Part shown: positions 54,399 through 63,940 of the stretch, piece after piece
How positions within the stretch are numbered: position 1 is the first letter of the stretch
Layout of the letters: the number at the start of each line of letters is the position of its first letter
Source: Polynucleobacter sp. HIN7
GTDB taxonomy: Bacteria > Pseudomonadota > Gammaproteobacteria > Burkholderiales > Burkholderiaceae
DNA length: 64,000 bases
Assembly: GCF_030297595.1 (NCBI RefSeq)
Contig: NZ_AP028138.1
Coordinates: 1,731,158 to 1,795,157 of the forward strand
Reading direction: 5' to 3'
Translations under genes and position numbers: made by a program
The notes under the pieces: model-generated
Database searches by the model: none
What the model was told of the DNA's origin: nothing
What the model saw: only the letters and a program-made list of their open reading frames with translations

Positions 54399-57023
54399 GT
54401 GGCAACCAGTACAAAGTCGAGCAGCAAAAAAAATTTAGTCGCTGAGCACCCAAAAGCGCTCATCATTGCTGAAAAACCATCGGTAGCAAACGACATTGCT
54501 AAGGCCCTGGGCGGCTTTACCAAGCATGACGAGTATTTTGAGAGTGATGCCTTTTTGATCTCTTCAGCTGTAGGCCATCTCCTTGAAATTGCCGCCCCTG
54601 ACGAATATGAAGTCAAACGGGGCAAGTGGTCCTTTGCTAATTTGCCGGTGATTCCCCCGCATTTTGATCTGAGACCGATTGCAAAAACGGAATCCCGCCT
54701 TAAGGTCTTACAAAAGCTCATTAAACGCAAAGATGTAAATCGGATTATTAATGCCTGCGATGCGGGCCGTGAAGGCGAGCTAATTTTTCGCTTGATTACC
54801 CAACACGCCAAAGCTCCGCAAAAAATTGAGCGCCTATGGCTTCAGTCGATGACACCCACTGCGATTCGGGAGGGCTTTAGTAAGTTGCGCTCGGACGATG
54901 AGTTAATTCCCCTTGCGGATGCGGCACGCTGCAGATCCGAGGCAGACTGGTTAGTGGGGATTAATGGCACCCGAGCCATGACCGCATTTAATAGTAAGAG
55001 TGGTGGATTTTTTCTAACGACGGTTGGGCGCGTTCAAACACCAACCCTATCGATTGTTGTCCAGCGCGAAGAACAAATTCGGAAGTTTGTATCCAAAGAC
55101 TACTGGGAGGTCCGCGCTGAGTTCATTGCCGCGGCCGGGGTTTATGAGGGTCGCTGGATCAATCCTGATTTTAAAAAGGATCCCACAGATCCTGACGCGC
55201 GAGAAAATCGCCTATGGAGCGAAGCTGCCGCCAAGAGCATTGTGGCCGCCTGCCGAGGAAAAAAGGGAAGCGTCTCTGAAGAATCAAAGCCCGCAACGCA
55301 ACTGGCGCCCCAACTTTTTGACCTCACGAGTTTGCAGCGTGAAGCGAACGCGCGCTTTGGTTTCTCTGCCAAAAATACCCTGGGGCTTGCACAAGCCTTG
55401 TATGAACGCCATAAGGTCCTAACCTATCCCAGAACAGATGCGCGTGCGCTCCCTGAAGACTATTTGGATACCGTTCAAAAAACTATTGAGCAGCTGGGAG
55501 AGCACACTCAAGAATACCGTTCTTTTGCGAACGCAATCCTCAAAGGTGATGGTAAAAAATCATGGGTCAAACCCAATAAGCGGATTTTTGATAACAGCAA
55601 AATATCGGATCACTTTGCCATCATCCCCACGCTCGAAGCGCCTAAAAGTCTAAGCGAGCCTGAACAAAAGCTGTATGACCTAGTGGTTCGTCGATTCTTG
55701 GCAGTGTTTTATCCTGCCGCCGAATATCGAGTCACCACTCGCATCACCGAAGTGTCTGGCCATCAATTTAAAACTGAGGGCCGCGTCCTTGTTGAGCCGG
55801 GCTGGTTGGCTGTTTATGGAAAATCGTCTCAGGCAGATGATGAACTAGTGCCCGTCCAAAAAAATGAGTCTGTTCAAAACGAAACCGTTGAACTGGTCCC
55901 TTTAAAAACCAAGCCACCAGCGCGCTACAGTGAAGCAACTTTATTGTCGGCCATGGAAAGCGCAGGGAAATGGGTCGATGATGACGAAATGCGTGAAGCA
56001 ATGGCCGAAAAAGGTCTTGGGACGCCCGCGACGCGCGCTGCGATCATTGAAGGTTTGTTGGCAGAAAAGTACATCGTTCGTGAAGCCCGCGAGTTAATAC
56101 CAACTGCAAAAGCATTTCAATTGATGACCCTTTTGCGGGGCCTAGACGTTGCTGAGCTCACCCAACCCGACCTTACAGGAACCTGGGAACATAAGTTAGC
56201 GCTGATTGAAGAAGGTAAGCTTGATCGCAACACCTTCATGCAAGAAATTGCACAGATGACACAAAAAATTGTCAAGCGTGCAAAAGAATTTAATAGCGAC
56301 ACCATTCCGGGCGACTATGCCACTCTAAAAACCCCCTGCCCGCATTGCGGCAAGGCCGTGAAAGAAAACTATCGACGCTTTGCCTGCGAATCCTGCGGTT
56401 TTACGATTAGTAAAACCCCGGGCGGTCGAGCATTTGAGTACGAAGAGGTTGAATCTTTGCTTAAAGAAAAAACCATCGGACCGTTACAAGGCTTTCGTAG
56501 CAAAATGGGTAGGCCCTTTGCGGCAATTATTCGTCTTACAGAAATACCACTTGATGATGCGGATTATCCCAACGCAGGCTTCAAGCTCGAGTTTGATTTT
56601 GGCAACTCAGGAGGAGAGGATGAGGAAGCCGTTGACTTCACCGGCAAAGAAGCGCTTGGAGTCTGTCCAAAATGTTCTGGTGCGGTATACGAGGATGGCA
56701 TGCGCTATGTTTGCGAACATAATACGGGTCCTGCTAAAACCTGTGACTTTAAAACTGGCAAAGTCGTCTTACAGCAAGAAGTGGGCTCTGATCAAATTAA
56801 GAAGCTCTTAAAAGAAGGTAAAACTGACCTCTTAACTAACTTTAAATCCAATCGAACCGGGCGTGGCTTTAAGGCTTACCTGGCCTTAGATCCCAAGGGG
56901 AAAATTGGTTTTGAGTTTGAGGCTAAAGCGCCTACCAAAAAACGCGCGGGCGATAAGAGCGAAAGTGTTTCGGAGTCCAAACCAAAACGCGCAAGTCGCT
57001 CCAAAGCAAAATCCGACGAATGA
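54399..57023 (+). CDS. topB: DNA topoisomerase III
   Basis: Type IA topoisomerase of about 874 aa. The TOPRIM domain begins ALIIAEKPSVANDIAKALGG and includes NACDAGREGELIFR; the active-site tyrosine lies in LTYPRTDARALP. C-terminal zinc ribbons follow (CPHCGKAVKENYRRFACESCG and CPKCSGAVYEDGMRYVCEHN), then a Lys/Ser-rich tail. TopB decatenates and resolves DNA intermediates. The start is uncertain: I prefer the GTG with TAGG 6 nt upstream; a TTG 15 bp earlier is the alternative. Its last 148 bp overlap the MnmC-like gene on the opposite strand. Confidence 0.93.
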   Translation: MATSTKSSSKKNLVAEHPKALIIAEKPSVANDIAKALGGFTKHDEYFESDAFLISSAVGHLLEIAAPDEYEVKRGKWSFANLPVIPPHFDLRPIAKTESRLKVLQKLIKRKDVNRIINACDAGREGELIFRLITQHAKAPQKIERLWLQSMTPTAIREGFSKLRSDDELIPLADAARCRSEADWLVGINGTRAMTAFNSKSGGFFLTTVGRVQTPTLSIVVQREEQIRKFVSKDYWEVRAEFIAAAGVYEGRWINPDFKKDPTDPDARENRLWSEAAAKSIVAACRGKKGSVSEESKPATQLAPQLFDLTSLQREANARFGFSAKNTLGLAQALYERHKVLTYPRTDARALPEDYLDTVQKTIEQLGEHTQEYRSFANAILKGDGKKSWVKPNKRIFDNSKISDHFAIIPTLEAPKSLSEPEQKLYDLVVRRFLAVFYPAAEYRVTTRITEVSGHQFKTEGRVLVEPGWLAVYGKSSQADDELVPVQKNESVQNETVELVPLKTKPPARYSEATLLSAMESAGKWVDDDEMREAMAEKGLGTPATRAAIIEGLLAEKYIVREARELIPTAKAFQLMTLLRGLDVAELTQPDLTGTWEHKLALIEEGKLDRNTFMQEIAQMTQKIVKRAKEFNSDTIPGDYATLKTPCPHCGKAVKENYRRFACESCGFTISKTPGGRAFEYEEVESLLKEKTIGPLQGFRSKMGRPFAAIIRLTEIPLDDADYPNAGFKLEFDFGNSGGEDEEAVDFTGKEALGVCPKCSGAVYEDGMRYVCEHNTGPAKTCDFKTGKVVLQQEVGSDQIKKLLKEGKTDLLTNFKSNRTGRGFKAYLALDPKGKIGFEFEAKAPTKKRAGDKSESVSESKPKRASRSKAKSDE

Positions 57024-58090
57024 GTAAGCGCCGGAATAAGGGCCGATGCAAGCGTTGACCAAAGTAATCCGCGCGAGCCAAGGGCGCTAGCAACATATAG
57101 GTTTGGTAAACCCGATACAGCACCTATGATCGGGAGTCGATCTTTGCTTACGCAACGCACGCCAACAAATTGATCAGTCACGGTTAGCTTGGTAGGATCA
57201 ATTATGTGTGGTCTCAATAGTCCCAGTGCCAGCCGACGATTGTGTTCATCGCTCGCGGCGCTTGGTTGTGTGCAATTCTGATTCTCATCATAAGTCGAGC
57301 CAACTAACCAACGATATGATTGGGTCTCTCGATTCCAAACCGGAGGAGTGCAATAGCCATCACCGGATAAGTTTATTTTGGGGATGTACTCTAACAAATC
57401 GGACTGTCGGTCAATTCTAAAAATGCTAAGCTGGCCCCGCACGGGCTTCAGATAAAGCTTTTGACCAAATGGGGTCAAAAGATCTTGGGCACCAAAGGCA
57501 TTTGCAAGGACAACTGTTTGTGCTGTCGCTATACAGCTGCCATTTTTATCCAAAGCGCACCAGAGGTCGCCTTTCCGCTCAAGGGATTCAATGGTCTTAG
57601 ACCAAATGGTCTGCAATCCCTTGCAAAACAGAATTCGTTCTTTACATAACTTCGCAAGATTGATAGAGCCGGCGCCAGGAAACCAAACGCCTGCACGCCC
57701 AATCCCAAAACGCTTTTGAGCATTCTCAGCCGAAATGTATTCCCCAATGTCAGCCGTAATGCCCAATTGAGTTAATTTGTTTTGCAATGCCTCTTCATCA
57801 AAAGAGGCCTCGATCTTAGCAAGGGCAAAAACACCGCGCTGGCCCCATGCGCCAGCACAGTCAAGCTCGACCATCCGATAGGCGGCCAAGGCTAAACGAT
57901 GTAATCTGCTAGCTGTGCGACCAAGAGCTGGATGTGTGATTGCGCCATCATGAGCCGATGTCGCTTGACCAGGTCCAGATGCACCATCGACAATACACAC
58001 TGAGATGCCAAGGCGGTGATATTGATTAGCAATCGAGGCGCCAGCAATGCCGGCACCGATCACTAAAACATCAACCGGCTTGGAAAGCAA
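56876..58090 (-). CDS. FAD-dependent oxidoreductase, stand-alone MnmC C-terminal domain type
   Basis: FAD/glycine-oxidase-fold protein of 404 aa. The N-terminal dinucleotide motif is VDVLVIGAGIAGASIANQ, and the C-terminal LYVASALGSRGLLWSTLASALIPAL plus SPARFLVGAL matches the FAD domain of MnmC, which removes the carboxymethyl of cmnm5U34 in tRNA. The methyltransferase domain of bifunctional MnmC is missing. mnmE, which makes cmnm5U, is 2 kb away. The start codon is TTG, 5 bp after the pckG stop, without a clear ribosome site. Generic D-amino-acid oxidase is the alternative. Confidence 0.75.
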   Translation of the reverse strand: MLSKPVDVLVIGAGIAGASIANQYHRLGISVCIVDGASGPGQATSAHDGAITHPALGRTASRLHRLALAAYRMVELDCAGAWGQRGVFALAKIEASFDEEALQNKLTQLGITADIGEYISAENAQKRFGIGRAGVWFPGAGSINLAKLCKERILFCKGLQTIWSKTIESLERKGDLWCALDKNGSCIATAQTVVLANAFGAQDLLTPFGQKLYLKPVRGQLSIFRIDRQSDLLEYIPKINLSGDGYCTPPVWNRETQSYRWLVGSTYDENQNCTQPSAASDEHNRRLALGLLRPHIIDPTKLTVTDQFVGVRCVSKDRLPIIGAVSGLPNLYVASALGSRGLLWSTLASALIPALTHSSDFALERLARFGLDSETLSLLSPARFLVGALASNSKPIFPLGSKAR

Positions 58091-58095
58091 GTTGC

Positions 58096-59964
58096 TTATG
58101 CTTGAAAGCGACTGGCAATCTTGGTTTTAATTTCGAGTAGCTCTTTTGGTAAGCGCTTAGCCAATTTATCAAAAAGCTCTTGATGTAAATCGAGTTCGAC
58201 TTTCCAATCATCAGCACGAACTGCAATAGATTGATTAAATTGCTCGGGCGACAAGGCTAAGCCATTCCAATTGAAATCTACATGACTTGGCGATAGGCCA
58301 AGTGGTGTTTCAGTTGCGCCCGCTTTGTTTTCGGTTCGGCCCAAGATCCACGCCAAGACGCGCATATTCTCACCAAAGCCCGGCCAAATAAACTTGCCAT
58401 TTTCATCTTTGCGAAACCAATTCACTAAATAAATTTTTGGCAAGGTGGCGCCTTCTGCCTCAAGCTTCTTGCCCATATTGAGCCAATGCTGAAAATAATC
58501 GCTCATGTTGTAGCCCGCAAACGCAATCATCGCAAACGGATCGCGCCGCACGACACCAACCTTACCGGTAATCGCAGCCGTGGTCTCTGAGCCCATTGTT
58601 GCGGCCATATAAACGCCCTCGGTCCAGTTTCGAGCCTCGCTAACCAAGGGAACTGTATTTGAGCGGCGACCCCCAAAAATAAACGCGTCTAATGGAACCC
58701 CTTCCGGGTTATCCCAATTTGGATCAACCGCGGGGTTGTTGGTTGCTGCCGTCGTAAAGCGTGCATTAGGATGCGCGGCTAAGCGACCGGCTTTGCCATC
58801 TTCAGGCGTCCAGTCCTTACCCTGCCAATCAATTAAGTGACTTGGTGGGGTCTCCGTTAAGCCCTCCCACCAAACATCGCCGTCATCCGTGAGCGCCACA
58901 TTGGTAAAAATGACATCTTCATTTAATGAGTCAAGGCAATTGGCATTGGTCTCGCGATTGGTGCCAGGGGCCACACCAAAATAGCCCGACTCAGGATTAA
59001 TTGCGTAAAGACGTACCTGGCCAGTTTTTGGATCTTTGCGAGGCTTAATCCAAGCAATGTCATCGCCAACCGTGGTTACCTTCCATCCTTCAAAACCCTT
59101 GGGAGGGATCATCATTGAGAAGTTGGTTTTGCCGCAGGCTGACGGAAAGGCTGCTGCCACGTGGTATTTTTTTCCTTCAGGAGAGGTGACTCCTAAAATC
59201 AGCATGTGCTCTGCCAACCATCCTTGTTCGCGCCCCATGGTTGAGGCGATACGCAAAGCAAAACATTTTTTTCCTAAAAGGGCGTTGCCACCATAGCCCG
59301 AACCAAACGACCAAATCTCTCGCGTTTCGGGGTAGTGAACAATATATTTAGTTGGGTTATTAGGCCAAACCACGTCTTTTTCACCGGGAGCCAATGGCTT
59401 ACCGACTGAATGAACGCAGTGAACAAACTCGCCATCGGCCCCCAATAACTCAAGAACCGATTTGCCCATGCGCGTCATGATGCGCATATTAATTGCGACG
59501 TATGGGCTATCGGATAGTTCAACGCCAATATGTGCGATTGGGGATCCGAGAGGTCCCATTGAAAAAGGAACGACATACATCGTGCGACCCCGCATGCAAC
59601 CCTCAAATAACGGGGTTAGAGTTGCGCGCATCTCGTTGGGATCTACCCAATGATTGGTTGGCCCTGCATCCTCTTGATGGGTTGAACAAATAAAAGTTCG
59701 ATCCTCAACGCGCGCCACATCCATTGGATCCGAAATCGCTAAATACGAATTCTTGCGTTTTTGCGGATTTAGCTTCTTGAGGCTACCAGCCTTAACCAAC
59801 AGCTCACACAACGCATCGTATTCGGACCGAGATCCATCGCACCAATGGATCTGATCGGGCTGGGTTAGGGAAGCAACTTCTTCAACCCATTGAATCAATT
59901 TTGTGTTCTTTACATATGGTGGAACATTCAAATTTACTGTGGCGGGATTGGCTGGTTTATTCAT
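58096..59964 (-). CDS. pckG: phosphoenolpyruvate carboxykinase (GTP)
   Basis: Converts oxaloacetate and GTP to phosphoenolpyruvate in gluconeogenesis. The 622-residue protein shows the active-site [15 protein letters not shown] (P-loop with the reactive Cys of the GTP class), and a nucleotide-binding [16 protein letters not shown]. The GTP class identity follows from length and these motifs. GAGGG lies a few bases before the ATG. An A/T-rich 100-bp leader (59965-60064) precedes it. It supports growth on organic acids, which fits a planktonic heterotroph. Confidence 0.96.
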   Translation of the reverse strand: MNKPANPATVNLNVPPYVKNTKLIQWVEEVASLTQPDQIHWCDGSRSEYDALCELLVKAGSLKKLNPQKRKNSYLAISDPMDVARVEDRTFICSTHQEDAGPTNHWVDPNEMRATLTPLFEGCMRGRTMYVVPFSMGPLGSPIAHIGVELSDSPYVAINMRIMTRMGKSVLELLGADGEFVHCVHSVGKPLAPGEKDVVWPNNPTKYIVHYPETREIWSFGSGYGGNALLGKKCFALRIASTMGREQGWLAEHMLILGVTSPEGKKYHVAAAFPSACGKTNFSMMIPPKGFEGWKVTTVGDDIAWIKPRKDPKTGQVRLYAINPESGYFGVAPGTNRETNANCLDSLNEDVIFTNVALTDDGDVWWEGLTETPPSHLIDWQGKDWTPEDGKAGRLAAHPNARFTTAATNNPAVDPNWDNPEGVPLDAFIFGGRRSNTVPLVSEARNWTEGVYMAATMGSETTAAITGKVGVVRRDPFAMIAFAGYNMSDYFQHWLNMGKKLEAEGATLPKIYLVNWFRKDENGKFIWPGFGENMRVLAWILGRTENKAGATETPLGLSPSHVDFNWNGLALSPEQFNQSIAVRADDWKVELDLHQELFDKLAKRLPKELLEIKTKIASRFQA

Positions 59965-60064
59965 GGGACCCTCAAACGTAACCGTTTAATTTTTAAGAAG
60001 ATTATTTAATGCCTGCGCAAAATTTATAACAATTTTAACATTTGTGTAACGTTAAATTGACTGA

Positions 60065-61447
60065 TTATTTGCCAATGCAAAACTCACTGAAGATCTTGCC
60101 CAATAGGTCGTCAGGCAGCAGTTTTCCAGTAATTTCGCCGAGACAATTTTGAGCGCAATGCAACTCCTCAGCAAATAATTCCAGGGCACGATTACCGCCA
60201 AATCCATGCATCATGGCTTTTTGTAAATGATCCTTTGCAAGCCCGATGGCGCGAAGATGGCGGGAGCGCGCAGTGTAAATTCCGCCGCCTGCGTTTCCTT
60301 CCCACCCTGCAAAACGTAAGATTGTTTCTTGAAGCCGACTAATGCCCTCACCCGTTTTTGCTGATATAAAAATTTGTTTTACGCCTAGCCCGATTTTTGT
60401 GTGACCTTCTTTTTGGCCCTCTAGCAAATCCAGCTTATTCATCACATCCAGAATATGAGCGCCTGGATGTACACGTTCCCTGACCGCCTTCTCAATGTCA
60501 ACAAAATTTGCTTCGGGCGCCTGTGTAGCGTCGTGTATTAATAAAACGATATCGGCTCTAGCAATTTCATCCCAAGTTTGGGCTACGCCGATTTGCTCTA
60601 CAACATCATTAGACTCGCGAATACCAGCGGTATCAATCACATGCACAGGTATGCCATCAATTGAAATGTTTTCAATGATTCGATCGCGTGTCGTGCCCGC
60701 AATTGGTGTGACGATTGCTCGCTCCTCCCCTACCAATGCATTTAATAAAGAGCTCTTGCCTACATTTGGAGAACCAACGAGTGCTAGACGAATACCATCG
60801 CGCAAAATTTTTCCTTGGCGCGATATATGAACAATTTGCTCCAGGTCGTTCATAATTTTTTCAAGGCGTTGCTGTGCGTTGGCGGCCTCAATAAACTCAA
60901 TTTCTTCTTCAGGAAAATCAAGGGTTGACTCGACCAAGATTCGTAACTGTGTAATTTGATCAATCAATTCATTAATCTGATCAGAAAAGCGCCCTTGCAA
61001 AGAAAGGTTTGCTCCTCGTATGGCAGCATCACTTTGAGCATTAATAAGATCAGCGATCGCCTCGGCCTGCACCAAATCAATCTTGCCATTTAAATACGCC
61101 CTCAATGAAAACTCGCCCGGCCCAGCGAGCATGATCCCTTCGGGGGCTCCAAGCTCCATGACGCGATTGAGAACCAATTGGGTGACGCGTTCCCCACCGT
61201 GACAGTGAAGCTCAAGCACATCCTCGCCGGTGAATGATGCGGGCGCTTTAAAGTACAACAATAAAACTTGATCTATTTGCTCTTGGTGTGCATCTTTTAA
61301 AACCAAGTAATGCGCAAAGCGGGGCTTGGGTTCAGAGCCGAGAAATGTTTTGGCAAGCCCAATAAGATCGGGACCAGAAACGCGAACAATCCCAACGCCG
61401 CCAGCGCCCCGAGGGGTTGCTATCGCAGCAATGGGATTTTTATGCAT
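60065..61447 (-). CDS. mnmE: tRNA modification GTPase MnmE
   Basis: With MnmG installs the carboxymethylaminomethyl group on U34 of tRNAs. The 460-residue protein has an N-terminal THF-binding domain (IAAIATPRGAGGVGIVRVSG), a helical domain and an inserted G domain with GSPNVGKSSLLNAL, DTAGIRES and NKLD. The C-terminal CIGK has the family's Cys457. It lies 21 bp after yidC in the usual order rpmH-rnpA-yidD-yidC-mnmE. Confidence 0.97.
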   Translation of the reverse strand: MHKNPIAAIATPRGAGGVGIVRVSGPDLIGLAKTFLGSEPKPRFAHYLVLKDAHQEQIDQVLLLYFKAPASFTGEDVLELHCHGGERVTQLVLNRVMELGAPEGIMLAGPGEFSLRAYLNGKIDLVQAEAIADLINAQSDAAIRGANLSLQGRFSDQINELIDQITQLRILVESTLDFPEEEIEFIEAANAQQRLEKIMNDLEQIVHISRQGKILRDGIRLALVGSPNVGKSSLLNALVGEERAIVTPIAGTTRDRIIENISIDGIPVHVIDTAGIRESNDVVEQIGVAQTWDEIARADIVLLIHDATQAPEANFVDIEKAVRERVHPGAHILDVMNKLDLLEGQKEGHTKIGLGVKQIFISAKTGEGISRLQETILRFAGWEGNAGGGIYTARSRHLRAIGLAKDHLQKAMMHGFGGNRALELFAEELHCAQNCLGEITGKLLPDDLLGKIFSEFCIGK

Positions 61448-61468
61448 TCAACCCCGATCCTTAGCGGC

Positions 61469-63187
61469 CTAATTGGCAGGTCGCTTAATAAACATTTGAT
61501 TAATTTGCCACTGCTGGGCAATTGACAAAATATTGTTAACCACCCAGTACAACACCAATCCTGCTGGGAAGAAAAAGAACATGACGGAAAAGATGATCGG
61601 CATCCACAGCATGATTTTTGCTTGAAGTGGGTCGGGTGGCGTAGGATTTAAGCGCGTTTGCACAAACATCGATACGGCCATAATGATTGGCAAAATGAAA
61701 TAGGGGTCGGGTACCGACAAATCCTTAATCCAAAGAATCCATGGTGCATTTCGCATTTCAACTGATGAAAGCAAAACCCAATAGAGAGCAATAAAAACAG
61801 GAATCTGCACAACCACCGGCAAGCATCCGCCTAAAGGATTAATTTTTTCTTGTTTATACAGGTCCATCATCGCGCGATTTAACTTCTGAGGATCGCCCTT
61901 AAATTGCTCGCGGAGATTCATTAATCTTGGTTGCACCTCTTTCATACGCGCCATCGATTTATAACTAGCCGCAGATAGCGGGAAGAAAATTAATTTAATG
62001 ATGAAGGTCAAAATAACAATTGACCAACCCCAGTTGGCTACGTAGGAATGGATTTGCTCTAAAAGCCAAAAAATGGGTTTGGCAATGACCGTGAGATAGC
62101 CGTAATCTTTAATTAAGTCAAAACCGGGGGCAATTTTTTCTAAAAGCGTTTCTTCCTGGGGGCCGATAAACAAGCGCGTGCTTTCAACATGGCTGGATCC
62201 GGATGCAATTGCGGCAATCGGGATTTGTAAACCAATTCGAAACAGGTTTTGCTCAACTTTTCCAACGTATACGTCTCTTGCTGACTTATCGCTTGGTATC
62301 CAGGCGCTTGCAAAATAATGTTGCACCATGGCAATCCAGCCAGGCTCTCCAGCAGGTATTTGCTTTGGAATATCCGCCTTATTTTTTTCGATATCAGAAA
62401 AATTAATCTTGATAAATTTATCTTTGTTGGTATATAGCGCCGGGCCAGTGAAGGTGCTGTAGAACTCACTGTCACTCACGGCCGAACTATCCCGTACGAT
62501 TTCGTTGTAGAGAACCAGGCCACTTGGATTGGCCTGGTTGAGCTGAGTAATGCGATGTTCGACCTCAATAACATAACTTCCATCGACCAGATAATAGGTT
62601 TTTTCAAGACGAACTCCGCCACGCTCATTCACAAACGTTACAAACGATTTGTTATCAACGCGTCCGCTTTTGCTCACTACAAAGGAAACTGTGTGATTGG
62701 GTAATTCGTTGCTGCCCGCCGAGATGAGGCCCGATCGAACAAAGTATTGGTTTTGTGGAGTAATTTGCAATAAAGCGACCGGTTTTTGGTCGGGCATTAG
62801 TTGTTTCAACAGTTTTGCGCTGACGACGCTTGCGCCCGTTGCATTAATTTCGAGCTCTAGGACATCATTTTTAATGGTGTGTTTTTCACCGGCGGCTAAA
62901 TTAGCCGCATTAAGCACTGGGGATTGCTGAGGAGCGGGTAGGCTCTCTGTCTTGGGAAGGTCGGCTGATTTTTGTGCCCGCCCTGGAGCAACGGCTGGGG
63001 GCTGAGTTGCGTTTGCGGCAGCGGGCAGGCTCTCGGGTACTTTAGATGGGCTTGGTGTTTGGCTCGAAGGCGTTAGTGGTGTTGGGCCAAAGAGCGCTTG
63101 GCGACCATCGTAGATAAGCCAATTGTTATAGAGCATTAAGCCCGAAATCGTTAATACCGCCCAAAGTAGTGTGCGCTTAATGTCCAT
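61469..63187 (-). CDS. yidC: membrane protein insertase YidC
   Basis: Inserts and folds inner-membrane proteins with or without SecYEG. The 572-residue protein has an N-terminal helix (LLWAVLTISGLMLYNNWLI), a Pro/Ser-rich linker, the large periplasmic P1 domain of Gram-negative YidC (to about residue 350), and the five-helix core with YKSMARMKEVQPRLMNLREQF and NPLGGCLPVVVQIPVFIALYWVL. Length is normal. It starts 2 bp after the yidD stop. Confidence 0.97.
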   Translation of the reverse strand: MDIKRTLLWAVLTISGLMLYNNWLIYDGRQALFGPTPLTPSSQTPSPSKVPESLPAAANATQPPAVAPGRAQKSADLPKTESLPAPQQSPVLNAANLAAGEKHTIKNDVLELEINATGASVVSAKLLKQLMPDQKPVALLQITPQNQYFVRSGLISAGSNELPNHTVSFVVSKSGRVDNKSFVTFVNERGGVRLEKTYYLVDGSYVIEVEHRITQLNQANPSGLVLYNEIVRDSSAVSDSEFYSTFTGPALYTNKDKFIKINFSDIEKNKADIPKQIPAGEPGWIAMVQHYFASAWIPSDKSARDVYVGKVEQNLFRIGLQIPIAAIASGSSHVESTRLFIGPQEETLLEKIAPGFDLIKDYGYLTVIAKPIFWLLEQIHSYVANWGWSIVILTFIIKLIFFPLSAASYKSMARMKEVQPRLMNLREQFKGDPQKLNRAMMDLYKQEKINPLGGCLPVVVQIPVFIALYWVLLSSVEMRNAPWILWIKDLSVPDPYFILPIIMAVSMFVQTRLNPTPPDPLQAKIMLWMPIIFSVMFFFFPAGLVLYWVVNNILSIAQQWQINQMFIKRPAN

Positions 63188-63189
63188 AG

Positions 63190-63438
63190 TTATTGATTCG
63201 TTTCAATTAAGTTTTGTTTCTTCTGCTCATGATCAACTGGATCGTAACCACCAGCCGACCAGGGGTTGCATCGCAAAATACGCCAACTGATTTTACCGAT
63301 GCTTTTTAACGTAGAGTGTTTCTTTAGGCATTCGCATGCATAGTCCGAGCAACTTGGCACGAAACGGCACTGCCCACCCACAAAAGGTGAAAATGTCAAT
63401 TGATATGCCCTTACTAAATAGCCCAGCAATCGGTTCAT
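63190..63438 (-). CDS. yidD: membrane protein insertion efficiency factor YidD
   Basis: An 82-residue protein with YQLTFSPFVGGQCRFVPSCSDYACECLKKH and ILRCNPWSAGGYDPV, the cysteine-rich signature of the YidD (haemolysin alpha-like) family, which helps YidC insertion. The ATG overlaps the rnpA TGA (ATGA), so the two are translationally coupled. Confidence 0.95.
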   Translation of the reverse strand: MNRLLGYLVRAYQLTFSPFVGGQCRFVPSCSDYACECLKKHSTLKSIGKISWRILRCNPWSAGGYDPVDHEQKKQNLIETNQ

Positions 63439-63749
63439 GAAACCAAACCTTGTAGTTGGCTCTTAAGCGCTTGGTATTCTCCGTTACGAAGTCTTCCGCG
63501 CGTTGATCCGCCTACGGGTTTTTTTAATCGAATGACAAGCTCTACGAAATTACCATGGGTCTTGTTGCGAGTCATTTCTCGCGCGGCTCTTTTGAGACGA
63601 TTGCGATCTACCGCCCGTTTGGCAAATTTTTTTGCAATTGCAAGGCCAAGGTCGGGGATGCCATCCTTCTTTGATTCCGCATATATGGCCCAGGCTCCAC
63701 TGCTTACTGGACTAGTTCGCAAAAGCGCCTGGATGCGTGCTGACTTCAA
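63435..63749 (-). CDS. rnpA: ribonuclease P protein component
   Basis: Protein subunit of RNase P that processes tRNA 5' ends. The 104-residue basic protein has the family motif FAKRAVDRNRLKRAAREMTR (the RNR motif) and a FVELVIRLKKP strand. It starts with TTG only 4 bp after the rpmH stop, so translation from rpmH is likely coupled; the nearby ATG at 63751-63753 is out of frame and meets a stop at once. The N-terminus MKSARIQALLRTS is short. Confidence 0.93.
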   Translation of the reverse strand: MKSARIQALLRTSPVSSGAWAIYAESKKDGIPDLGLAIAKKFAKRAVDRNRLKRAAREMTRNKTHGNFVELVIRLKKPVGGSTRGRLRNGEYQALKSQLQGLVS

Positions 63750-63753
63750 TTCA

Positions 63754-63888
63754 TTACACTGCTAGTCTTTTGCGACCTTTAGAGCGACGCGCATTGAGTA
63801 CGGCTCTGCCGCCTTTAGTTTTCATGCGCACCCTAAACCCGTGAGTTCTTTTACGGCGCGTTACAGATGGTTGATATGTTCTTTTCAT
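63754..63888 (-). CDS. rpmH: 50S ribosomal protein L34
   Basis: 44-residue, strongly basic L34. The reading frame gives [35 protein letters not shown] and SKGRKRLAV, matching the family essentially end to end. AGGA lies upstream of the ATG. It is the first gene of the rpmH-rnpA-yidD-yidC block; dnaA usually diverges from it, consistent with the window edge being near the origin. Confidence 0.98.
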   Translation of the reverse strand: MKRTYQPSVTRRKRTHGFRVRMKTKGGRAVLNARRSKGRKRLAV

Positions 63889-63911
63889 GATTTGTCCTAA
63901 GAAAACCCTCT

Positions 63912-63940
63912 ATTTTCTCTATTTGCAAGGATAGCGTCAA
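63912..63940 (-). promoter_or_regulatory. candidate rpmH promoter (TTGACG-17-GAAAAT)
   Basis: TTGACG (63935-63940) and GAAAAT (63912-63917) on the minus strand with an exact 17-bp spacer, about 24-30 bp before the rpmH start. Five of six and four of six consensus matches. Confidence 0.55.

Noticed and set aside
54359-54811. 150-residue open frame antisense to the start of topB
   Set aside because: It lies wholly over the conserved TOPRIM region and shows no recognisable domain or ribosome site.
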